The notes under the pieces: generated by a model | Databases searched by the model: none | Told to the model about the DNA's origin: nothing | Seen by the model: the letters and a program-made list of their open reading frames with translations, nothing else | Translations under genes and position numbers: made by a program | In this document: piece after piece, positions 32,291-42,689 of the stretch | Position numbering within the stretch: the stretch's first letter is position 1 | How the letters are laid out: each line of letters begins with the position of its first letter | From: Isoetes taiwanensis | Lineage: Eukaryota > Streptophyta > Lycopodiopsida > Isoetales > Isoetaceae | DNA: 64,000 bases | Direction of reading: 5' to 3' | Assembly (NCBI GenBank): GCA_021234155.1 | Contig: JAJEKV010000095.1 | Coordinates: 1,369,524 to 1,433,523, forward strand

Positions 32291-34030
32291 ATTTTTTATA
32301 TCTGAAGGTTAATGGTTTTTAGGATTACAAATTCAATAGGCATGCGATTGATACACGTCTAAAAAAGACTCGGCGACCAACTGCGGCTTCATTTAAAGCG
32401 TGTTGCTGCTGCGCATGCATCATCCGCGATAGATATGCTACCGCTATAAATTGTTCATTATAAAAGCGGCGTTGTTACGTGTCAAAATCTAGTTGTTCCA
32501 AGTTTACAATCCTTGAAGGTAACTTGACAATAGGCTTGTTGTCAATCATTGTTCTTTGAGAAGAACGGGATAAAGCCTTAAAATTTGTGCAAGAACACAA
32601 GAAAAATCCCACACTTTTACCTTTTGTCGCCCGAAGCATTATAGTGTTTAATATGACTTGCGGTAGCTTGTCAGGCGTCTAATGGCGGATTCTAGGTTTA
32701 GGTCGATGGCGAATTCGAAACATAAGCGTTAATTACGAAACATCCCGGCAAAGGGATTTATTGATTATTGGTGATTGATCTCCATATCAATGCGGCTTCA
32801 TCAGTCTTTACGGAAGTAATCTTATCTCTAGATGTGAAAGAGAATGGTCATTTAGCGGCGTGGGTTTTGCGGCGTCACGAATTACCTCCTTCATCTAGAC
32901 TCTTGAAGCCGAGCTGGAAAAATGGTTTTGGGGGCTTTGAGGCTTGCAAGAGCTTGAAAAATATTATGCGGAACTATATCGGCAAACCAAAGAAGCACAT
33001 ATGGATCACGTCAATCTGAGGGGAAGAAGGTTATGATCTAAAATCTCATCTTTGGGTATACAAGTAATTCTAATGGCACTATGGAAGTTGAAAGATCAAC
33101 ATCAAGGTTGGAATCGGCGACAATGCTTGAACTTGCAACTTTACACATTAAGCGTCTGGATGATTTTGTGATATATGATGGTGGAGGAATTTGCGTTTCA
33201 ATTGCACAAGTTCCATATGAAGCCGACCCCATTGATGAGGATTTTGAAAAGCCAGGAGATACTATGTGGCTACACTGTTGATGGCCTTGTTTGGGGAGAT
33301 CCATACATGGAAAGTGGAATTGGAACATAGCTCACAGGCTGCTATGCGATGGAAGTATCTAAAGCTGCCGGTATTACCTTGGAAGTCTTCAAAGCGAGCA
33401 TGTCATGGTGCAAAGGAAAATGGGCTTCACACGGAGCTTAGGGATCACAAAGGCGGTTGAGCTTGCCGACATGTTTGGGGTTCTTCCACGAACACCCAAT
33501 CTGAAAAACAGACCTCTCTTACGCTCCTACATGCCAAAATCAGATCCTTTGGTGCGGTTTTTTTAGCGCCATGCTTTCAGTTGTTTTAAACTTCATGACT
33601 CATGAACTTGTTCCGTTTGGCCCAAGATTTTTATGGAGTTCTTCTTTGCATCGATTGTATGATCAAACCCGGTCACAACATCTGGCAACAAAAATCATGC
33701 GCTTTTTTTAAATCTCTTAAGCTGTCTTTTTAATTTCTTCATTATGGCCATTACGAGGGTTGTGGAAACATTTGCCTTCTTGGACAAGTTTGTTCATCGA
33801 AAATCAAGAGAATTGTGGAGTTGGTTGAACCAAAATATTTTAATTGGTCATCTAGCAAAATGCTTTGGGAAGAAAATAAGTGTATTCTCTCGCAACATTC
33901 ATTCTAGAACTTTCTACAACATTCTGGAATTTTCTAGAAGGATTCCTTAGGCTCACCCAAGATTCTCTTATATTTTAAAACTTTTTAAAACTTTCTAGAA
34001 CATTCTAGAACTTTTCGTTATATGTGGCGT
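32291..34030. other. decayed DNA without a recognised gene
   Basis: Short open frames (for example 33,081-33,281 plus) match no family I know. A 40-bp word GAGAATGGNCATTTAGCGGC is shared between 31,773 and 32,840. Around 33,890-34,015 TTCTAGAA-type words are packed closely, including TTCTAGAACATTCTAGAACT, a full heat-shock-element pattern. Confidence 0.4.
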
Positions 34031-34465
34031 ATGTGACATATGTGTAAGTAGAAAGGTCGCATGTTCCAGAAAGGCACCATCTTCATTGTGCCCTTAAGCC
34101 CCAGCAAGCACATGAACTTTTAGTGTGAGCATTTCTAATGGATTGAGCTTCATCCAGAATAATTCTAAACCACCTAATGTTCGACAGTGTGTGCCCTTAG
34201 CACGGGGGCTGCTTCTTTTCATCCTCTTGGATGGCTTTACGTAATTGAGAACAAATGGTTCCATATGTAGTAAGCACAATGTCGTGCTTACAAAATTCAA
34301 CACAATTTATTCTTCTCGATCTTCATGGTATATGTACCGAGATAGCTTGGCGGATGGTACTACTTTTCCTTCAATTCATGTTCCCATTGTTTTTAAAAGC
34401 GATTTAGGGCAAACAATCAAGGTGCAAACAATCGGGGTTGGCAAGGAGTATAGAAAATGATGCGG
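34030..34465 (-). pseudogene. SNF2-family ATPase fragment (RING-SNF2 type)
   Basis: The minus-strand reading gives TLIVCPKSLLK (motif Ia), KLSRYIYHEDREE, HDIVLTTYGTICSQLRK, WFRIILDEAQSIRNAHT (DEAQ Walker B box) and ACWGLRAQ-RWCLSGT (motif III). Spacing and wording match plant RING-SNF2 ATPases, which have DVVLTTY, WFRVVLDEAQSIKN and RWCLSGTP. In-frame stops and a shift near 34,310 show it is dead. The ATP-binding GKT motif and the helicase C lobe are absent, so only about 140 residues of the gene remain. It may have been captured by a nearby transposon. Confidence 0.8.
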
Positions 34466-35125
34466 CGTCATCTTTTAAAGAGAGCTTGGATTCACGTTTG
34501 ATCTTGAGCCATGCGTGCCACAAAAGTTCAGACCTAGAGGATATTATGCTAGACACTCCACGGATATTTTACGTGGTGGATCTAGTTAGCTCTCAAGATA
34601 GTGTAGATTGGTTAGATAAGAAAGTCCTTGAGGCGGCATTTCATTTAGTGCTTGTGCAACCAAAGTGGGCTGACTTGATTTGATAAGCGATTACTGCGTT
34701 GGATTTTTTGTTTTATTTCGTCATTCCAAAATCAGCGAAAGCACATTTGCCTTGCGATGGAATTGTGGAGAAAAAAAAAGATGAAAATCAATGCATGTGG
34801 AAATTTAGATCTTTATTATTGGGATAGTTCCCAAAGTTATGTCTTCACAAAAGGCTGGAGCAGTTTGTCAAGGCAAAAAAATTTGCGGTGAATGATGTGG
34901 TTTTAGTTTGAGAGAGATATCAAGGTAAAAAATTTTACATCGGTGGCGAAAGGGATCCTTCTGGCTGGTCTTTGGAAATTACGGTGTTGATCACGGGGAT
35001 GCAACAGACCCTTTCTTGAGAAAGTTTTCAGGCTGTTTGGAGTCGATATTTGGTATTGAAGCAACTTAAATTCTATCTTTTGATATAACTATAATATGGT
35101 AGTTTTGAGCTCAGATTAGCTCCTG
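34466..35125. other. no recognised gene
   Basis: A plus-strand open frame at 34,438-34,683 (DLEDIMLDTPRIFYVVDLVS) and another around 34,900 (KKFYIGGERDPSGWSLEIT) look protein-like but match no family I can name. They may be further captured gene pieces. Confidence 0.3.
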
Positions 35126-35126
35126 G

Positions 35127-35503
35127 TTGATCCAGAATTTTTTGAGCTCAGAATTTAGCTTATGGTTGATCGAAATTTTTGAGGCCTTTGCCTTATGTAT
35201 ATAAGCATGATGTAGAATACAAAAAGCTGGATATATGATATGATATAGATTTAAAATCGGTTTTTCAAAATGGAATTTGAAGATAAAAATATGAAGAAGA
35301 TGAATATGATCAGGATGGATATCAAGAAGATGAATGCCACGATGAATAAGGATATGACAATAATATTGCTTGTTTTAATTTATATAGGCCTATTTGTGCT
35401 ATGGGTATTTTGAAAAAAGCGGATGAATTTAGTGATGGACATGGAGTTGGAGATGGTTGATCCAGAATTTTTTGAGCTCATAATTTAACTTACGGTTGAT
35501 CGG
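35127..35503. repeat. 50-bp direct repeat pair
   Basis: GGTTGATCCAGAATTTTTTG through TTTAGCTTAYGGTTGATCG occurs at about 35,127-35,180 and again at about 35,452-35,503. A protein-like plus-strand stretch (YPKFLQREDWVVKKWDSHIL) follows at 35,540-35,630 without a known family. Confidence 0.8.
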
Positions 35504-35939
35504 AGAAAGAGAAAAAAAGAAGAATTAGAAATGACATATGGATTTACCCTAAATTTCTACAGCGAGAAGATTGGGTAGTCAAAAAGTGGGACTCCCATAT
35601 CCTCGATCCAACATCTTTAGAGAAGCAACAAAATGCAATCTGAATGAGGAACTTGGTGTCGGCATAGTGGGAGAAGCTGTACGGCGACTCCTTGCAAATC
35701 CAAGGCATTAATGTCCCATGTGTCAAAGCGTCGATCAAAATTTGCCTAAAAATGCCATCGCCCACGGCATCGTCACGACAAATGTCACGGCAAATGTCGG
35801 ACACATCCGCATAATTTGCTCGTGATCGCGACTAATCAAGCTATGTTCAAGTGTTTTGAGGTATCACGATTTTAGGTTGTTACACAAAACTTGCTTTCGA
35901 TTTTTAGGTTGCTTTCGAAACGGCATAGGTATACATAAA

Positions 35940-36235
35940 TTTCATAGCAGGCAAATGTCACGACAAATGTCGACAAACAAATGTCGGGCGTCGCATCGCG
36001 GCGTCATGTGACGTCTGAGAACCTAAGACCGCGTCGATGCGTACTGCCGCGTGTCTTTGCCGGTCGCATGTGACACGGATTTTGGCCAGATTGACTATCG
36101 TCGCGCATGCGGCGTGGTCTACCACGTATGACCGTCATGCGTACTTGCCGGTGTCTTGCCAAGTCGTAGGTGACTGGCATGTGGCCGTTGACACTCGTCG
36201 CCCGGCGGCGTCCGCGTCGCGGCGTTCTGATTCTA
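35940..36235. repeat. GCGTCGC-rich cluster upstream of the CACTA region
   Basis: GCGTCGCATCGCGGCGTC-like words and CACGACAAATGTC repeats are dense. It lies about 110 bp before a possible first exon and about 2.4 kb before the TNP2 transposase. It could be a CACTA subterminal repeat region. Confidence 0.55.
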
Positions 36236-36348
36236 TATAAACAACTTTTTCTCGGCATTCATTGTTATTTTCTTTGGCTCCTCTTCCGGCCTAAGCGCCT
36301 TTGGTGTTCTTCTTTTTAACCATATCTTATACTTGTTCTTTGCCCTAC

Positions 36349-36456
36349 ATGGATCGCCATGGTCATCGGCATGATCGGCCTTTGGAGATGGCGGGGCAGG
36401 CAGTTGATGTTGTCTTACCACCCGGGGGAAATTTGGATATCTTGGAACCGTCACAT
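36349..36456 (+). other. possible first exon of a transposon gene
   Basis: ATG opens MDRHGHRHDRPLEMAGQAVD, continues VVLPPGGNLDILEPSH and ends at CAT|GTAAGT. It is followed by a tandem-repeat stretch that would lie in the first intron. The family is not known. Confidence 0.35.
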
Positions 36457-36544
36457 GTAAGTTCTTGATTCTTGTATTTAGTAGCCTAGACATATATAAA
36501 CTAGGAAGGGCGTGTCTGCGAGTAGTAAAAAAAAGCAGGTGTTT

Positions 36545-36840
36545 TTGGTCAAGGACACGGTCGCCTCCACCTTGAGTGGAGGGACCCGGTGTGCCAGGGC
36601 CCAAACTCACCTTCATACCTTACTAAGTACAATGTAGATTACAAAATTGAGGTGTCGTAGTCAAGGTCATATGTCGACTTCACCTTGAGTGGAGGGGACT
36701 CTATGTATCGGGGCTAAGCGGCGTCTCCAAAAAGATCTTTATTGAAATTGAAACTTATATAAAGGTGGTACTTTCGGGAAAGGGCATGGTCGGCTTCACC
36801 TTGAGTGGAAGGGACTACGTGTCCGAGACCCAATTACATC
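36545..36840. repeat. three tandem units CCACCTTGAGTGGAG
   Basis: Units about 115 bp apart share GGTCGSCTYCACCTTGAGTG and GGACYC. They are related to the four units at 63,009-63,395. Confidence 0.8.
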
Positions 36841-36849
36841 CATTTAGGA

Positions 36850-36902
36850 TTTAGGGTTTAGGGTTTAGGGTTTAGGGTTTAGGGTTTAGGGTTTAGGGTT
36901 TA
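36850..36902. repeat. interstitial plant telomere repeat, 7 copies
   Basis: TTTAGGG is repeated seven times without error from 36,850, with a damaged copy before and a partial one after. Confidence 0.97.
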
Positions 36903-37699
36903 TACTACCATATATTGTATCTATCACGGTAGTTCAAACTATTGTGCGGTTATATAGTACTTACCTTTTGTAATTGGCGGAGGGACAAAATAGTTTGCGA
37001 TTGTAAAAAAAAGATGTATGGGGCTTTGAAGAGCGACTTAGAGCGGTTGTTGAAGACCATCGATAAGATTTGGTACATTTGAACAACCCACGGATCGATG
37101 CTCGTCATGGATATCGGGTTGGTATACAATTATTATTTGTTTTTTTTTTTTTTTAGAGTATCTCTCCCAATTCAAGTATATATTCAAGATGTTTATGATA
37201 TCTAAATATGTAGGTAGATGATCTTGATGTCTCCTCCAAACTAGATGTGGATTTTGGTTTAATGTTGTCCATAGAGGCATATGGCTGAAGCGATAACCGA
37301 TTCATCAATAATGTGGATGGGTGCCGCTCAGCGAGTGTTTCCCCTGCGTGAAAGAACACGAAGGGCTACAATCATGAGAACATTGCATGTGTCGCACATT
37401 TCCCAAGAGCGGCTTGGCCTCCTTTGCCCGGCGTGAAATTCTGAAAAATTGCAAAGATTAGTCCGACCCTTTGTTAGGCACCGCCAAGACATTTGGCTTG
37501 TGGCGATGGGCTACCTATCCCTATGGATCAAGAATTTGCTTATTGGGGAAGAAGAAGATACATCATTATCTTGAAGCCGCATTTGTCGAAAAGGCTGGAT
37601 TGGCCTTATCTCCGACGCAGCGTATAGAAGTGGAAGCGAGATACCCACATTCCATTAATGCCATATCACGGGTCCGAAATGCGATTGGAAAACTTGGCA

Positions 37700-38033
37700 A
37701 ACTTTGACTAAATATGCTTGGCGTATGAGGATTTATGGAATGAATTCCAATCTTTGCGTCGATAGGCTGTGGGGGCATGTGATGAGGAGTTGAAGTTTAT
37801 TGATGGTGGCCGGGGGTTCATGGCAATATTGCGGGTTCATCAACAGTTCTATTGACAGCCGTGGCGATGCAATTGTGAATTTTTAGAGTGTCAAGGAGGG
37901 AGGAAGATTTTTTACAAGATACGTAAAAAGCGGATATATCATGGTGTGTGCTATTAAAAGCATAAACATTGGAGATGAGTTATTTATCAACTATCGCTAT
38001 GATAGACCTCTCCCATTTGAGATGGAACAATAG
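37700..38033 (+). pseudogene. SET-domain-like fragment
   Basis: In broken frames: DEELKFIDGG, then GFINSSIDSRGDA, FFTRYVKSGYIMVCAIKSI and NIGDELFINYRYDRPLPFEM with a stop at 38,031. GFINSS...CEF, then I..GDELF.NY.YD, follows the C-terminal half of SET methyltransferase domains (RFxNHSC...NC, GEELxxxYGYD). The segment 37,270-37,700 upstream may be its N-terminal part but is too broken to read. It lies 590 bp before a TNP2-like transposase on the same strand. Confidence 0.55.
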
Positions 38034-38619
38034 TATTGTTGTACTAAAAAAGGAATAAAGAGGTTTTTTTTTTTTTTTTTTATGTTTTTGTCATTATTGA
38101 GTCTATACAAATGGTTGTATGTATTTTATACTTATTACATTATTTGACATGATGGTTATCGTTACTCTGTTTAATGAACTCATTGAGGCGGTCTCCATCC
38201 CGATCCATTAGTTCTAAGTTACGAGCAAAGGGAAACCTATAAATCGTGAATTTCAAGCGAGGCGCGCCAATATGAAGATATTGCGTCACGATCAATATGA
38301 AGAGGATGAAACTATTGGCGAACCCAGAGAAGCGAAGTCTTTAAATGGCGAGCCAATGCTTTCGATATGTTGCACGCTCTTCAAAAATTACGATATTGAT
38401 TTAGATGATGTAGAGGATGGTGGTGGAGGGATATGGTAGAAGATGTTGGATACCCTTGAGGATTGAGTGCGTCTTTGGCGATGACCCTATTGTTATCGAA
38501 GCGCGAAGCCTTGATTATTTCTGCGTCTCGAACCTCTCGTTTGTCGGCGTGCACCTTTAATTCTCAATCTCCAAACCAAGTTCAAGTGGAGCAATGCAAG
38601 TGTCTACTGCTCTATTGAG

Positions 38620-41600
38620 GTGACATACTTATCAAGTCTTTCTATCTTACCACCATCTCCATCTTTTATCTTACCACTCTTAGATCGCGCGGGTTATTGC
38701 GAGAAGATCCTTCGAGAGAAGAACAATATGCCTACTAGCGGATCTCAAGTTAAGAAAATGATTCAAGCGACCGGCCTTGGTTATAAAGTCATACATGCAT
38801 GTCCAAATGATTGTATGATCTTCTATCCCCTACTAGAGCATGAGAAGTCCACTCATTGTCTATTATGTAATGAGCAGAGATCACGGGGAATGACCTAAAG
38901 GGAAAAAGCGGTACCTCGAAAGGTTATTGACACTTTCCAATAATCCCAAGGTATATGCATCACCACTTCTTACAAATAGTTGTAAATTCACTTATTTTGG
39001 GTACTTATATGTTGCCTATAATTTATTCTATAGGTTAAAGTTGATGTTAGTTGCAAGACATTGGCTAGCCTAATGGACTTCCGCGGCTACACATGCATCT
39101 AGTGATGATGTGATCACGAGTCCCGGCGGCAGTCGCGGCTTGGAAGCATGTCGATGCGACATGGCGACTTTGGAAAAAACCCGCGTAGCGTGCGTTTGGG
39201 CCTGGCCACCGATGGCGTAAACCCATATGGTACACAATCATTTGCATGGTCTACATGGCGGTGATGATAGTGAACTACAACATACCCCCATGGTTGTTGA
39301 TGAAGAGTGGGCACATTATGATGACTTTATTGATACACGGGAAGAAAAAACCAAGTAATTTAGATGTGTACCTAAGAATAATTGTGGATGAGTTACTCCT
39401 TTGTGGAACCACGGTTATTCAGTCTCGATGCCCATAAAAATGGCGTTTTTAATCTTAGAGGTATACTATTGTGGACTATGCATGACTTTCACAGGTTTTG
39501 CTTGAGTGTTACAGGTTTAAGACATCCGGGGCACTTCCCTTGCATGATATGTGGGGGGAAAAGTTGCAGCACCGTCCTCTAAGCATCTGAAGAAAGTAGT
39601 ATCACGAGGGTTTTAGGAAGTATTTGCAGCTCCGCACCCCTTGAGAAAGCGGCGTGCACAATTCGGTGGCAGCGTAGACTATCTGAGAACCACCAAAAGC
39701 GAAATTACCATCACGAGAATGGGGTGGCGTTGGGATAAGAAGGAAGAGGGGAAAAATCCGCCAAAATCCGTGGGGGGCACTGCGGTGAGGAGGTCGTGGC
39801 CGACCTAGGCGATGAGGATGAGGAATTATCTGATGGTGGTGGCGAGGAAGCGGCGGAGGAGGAAGTCTTTCTTGCCAATATGAAAAGGAAGTCTGTTTTT
39901 ATAGACTACCATATTGGACCGACCTATTGATTCAACACCTTTTAGACCCGATGCATATCTTCAAGAGCGTGGGAAACTCTTTATGGAAGCATGTATTTGG
40001 TCAAAAGACACAACAAATGCCGGGATGGACCTTAAGGTAAGTAATACAAAAGAAAGAGGCATGGATCCAGGGGTGAAGGGCAACCACTTCCTCCGGCAAA
40101 ATGGGTTATTGCTAGGGCTGACCATCGAGCTATTTATGATGATTTAAGGGCCCTTAGAACACCAAGCTGGTTACATGCAATCATTCGCGAACCGCATTCA
40201 CAAGTAGTGGGGGGCTGGTGGTTTAAAGTCCATGGTGGCATAAGTTCTTGCATGTAAGCAATTGAAGTCCACATATATATGCACTACTATAAAATGTAAC
40301 CCATAACTTATATTTGGTGTTTGGATCATGCGATTCTTCATGCCCACGACCTTTAGGGGAGTTTTAGACAAAGGGACCATTGGAGGCAATAAGTGCCCTA
40401 TCAAAGGTCATAAGGTTGTTACCCATGTTGATTTAGTGGTCCCAGTCTATTTTATTTGTGGCTAAGTTTTTTGTTTTGGACCTCATAGGTGGATGTGTAA
40501 AAAACTATCTTAAAAGGCGAAATTGAAGAGATGAAAGTGAAAATGGCGGAGGCATGTTGCTTGTTGGAGAAGGAGTTTCCCTCTGAGCTTTCTTGTGATC
40601 AAACCCATCTTTTGGTACATCTTATTGAGGAAGTGGAGCTTCGCGGGAGGCTGTACATGCGGATGGATGTTTTTCTTGGAAAGGTTTATGAAGGTATTGA
40701 AGGATATGGTGCGTCAAAGAGCCGTCACGAAGGTAGTATGGCGAGGGATGGCTTGCGAAAGAGTCACTTTTCTATATGGCCAGAATATATTTCCGCCGTA
40801 CATCCGGATGCACCTAAACTTATGGAGTGATGAAGGGGCGAGAAGATTGTGGGGGTGTGGCGAGAAGGCAATGGTATCACGAGAAGTCATTTCCGCTTTG
40901 ATATGATCATTAAGGTTAATCAATTTCTTCTTTACAATTCGGCACCAATGGCAAAATGGATTGCTTTCGTTATGAGAGCATAAAGGAAGAAATGGAAGAA
41001 GAAGCATGAATGGAGCGACATAATAGAGCGAGCCCGTACCACGATGGATATGAACCCTTGCCCTTGGACAAGATGGAAAGAGAATGGGTACTACTGAGGG
41101 CTTTGGCCGATGCATATCACAAGGGGAGTATATTACAGCTACGGAATGGGCATACGCACAAGGTGTCATGAAAAAGGTAGTTGCAACAAATTATGTTGAT
41201 GTCGAAATCGATTTTTTTCTTTTGATGTTATTGTATCTATTGACATTAATGGTGCTTTTGGCGGTATATATCTTACTCCTCGATATGGTGGCATGGGACC
41301 CACTATCGTGTGAGTTCTCTTGACATACGGGAAGACTTGTGGCTGCGGAGTCATGGCATCATTCACGATGGAGTTTCAATCAAGTGTTGCCGATCGTGTC
41401 GTCGGGGAAGCCACACATGATTGGGTGGGAGGTTAAAGACTATAATGGAGGTGGATGTTGGTGGCAATTTTAAGACCTTCATATTCGATGTCGATTGGTT
41501 TGACCTTCAATTAAGGGGGCCGGGCCTCTGATAAAGTATGATAGAACAAGTGGCTTTTTATTTGTCAACTCTAGCAAGATGTACCACAGGTAGTGAGGCG

Positions 41601-41760
41601 CTTGTCCTTCCGGACAAGCTGTGAGCAGTACACACATACACATATCCACTTCAAAATTTAGACCATCAATATCAATCTCACGTCCGGCTTCTTTGACCAG
41701 ATTTTTTTCTTTCTGCGTCGACAAGACCCAACATGGTGGTTTATCATACAAACTACAGGG
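38620..41760 (+). pseudogene. CACTA (En/Spm) TNP2-like transposase, decayed
   Basis: Pieces in order on the plus strand: GLGYKVIHACPNDCMIFY with a following CLLCNEQ (38,770-38,870); NLDVYLRIIVDELLLCG and VFNLRGILLWTMHDFHRFC (39,350-39,510); WSKDTTNAGMDLK (39,990-40,030); ACCLLEKEFPSELSCDQTH, LLVHLIEEVELRGRLYMRM and GYGASKSRHEGSM (40,545-40,740); then IKYDRTSGFLFVNSSKMYH near 41,535-41,590. These match the usual TNP2 sequence (HxCPNDC, PxxLDVYLxPLVDEL, FxLRAxLLWTIxDFPAYG, KDTxNARMDL, FPPSFFDxMxHLxVHLxEE, RPEGSMA). Frameshifts and stops are many. It moves CACTA elements by cut and paste, by family knowledge. Confidence 0.88.
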
Positions 41761-42589
41761 GCGCCCAATATTCCAAGGTGTTGTGCTAGAGGAGTCAATA
41801 GCGTCACGAAGAGCCCTCTGGGCGGATCAAGGCATTCAAACTCACTTGGGAAAAGCGAGCATCAAGAGGTTGGACCACCGGCTCTCATGCGGCATCTTAC
41901 ACGAGCAATTCCACGAAATCTGAGATGTACTTGAGGCATTTTAATACAAATGTTGGCAATGCTAACAATGGCGACTCCTAGTTAGCACCTAGAGGAGGCG
42001 ATCATTAAATTCTATATGTCAAATATTATGCACATCCTCGGTGCAATCCTTCTCATAGGCTATGTCTATTGGTCTTAGGTGTGCAATAAAAAACCCATTC
42101 AATTCAATTCTTTTTTTCTCCCCCCCCCCCCCTTTTTGGTATACATTATATCGGAGGAATAAAAGAGCGGGTGGAACATGGGCTCAAAAGAAGCCACATA
42201 GGCTCAAGCATTGCCTCTAGACTAGAACATGCAAAAGAGTCTTCAATGGTATCTTAGTTACTTAGATTTTCTCTAACCTTAAACCCGATTACCACCACCA
42301 AGTTAACTTTGATCATTGCTTAATTTGATGCTATCCACTAGCTTTACATTTGTGGATCAACTGCTCTACCTTTCAAGCGGATAATAATAATGGTATTTTT
42401 TGTAGGGTGAACAAGTCCAAATACATAGAGTGAAGCATGAGGAGCCTATAGGCGTTGAGCGTGTAGGCGTTGCATTTCCCTTAGGGTCGAACATGCTACC
42501 TAGGTTCAAACAAGCCTCTTAGGCTCAAGCATTGTCTAGGCTCAAACATGCCCCGATTATCAAACATGTACACAACAAAAATAAAAATA
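41761..42589. other. no recognised gene; probable transposon 3' region
   Basis: After a C run at about 42,120-42,132, imperfect words CTTAGGCTCAAGCATTG and CTAGGCTCAAACATG recur between 42,190 and 42,560. No ORF is supported. Confidence 0.4.
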
Positions 42590-42672
42590 GTTAAACCACG
42601 TCGCTATAACCAAATCATTAAGCATCCCTGGCGTATTGGCGTCGCATCACGACGTACCATCGACGTTTAAAA
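42590..42672. repeat. GCGTCGC-type cluster before the satellite
   Basis: ACGTCGCTATAACC, GGCGTCGCATCACGACG and CGACGTTTAAAA. The first word reappears as ACGTCGCTATAAC at about 61,834, on the other side of the satellite. Confidence 0.65.
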
Positions 42673-42689
42673 CTCATTTCTTAGTTGGG

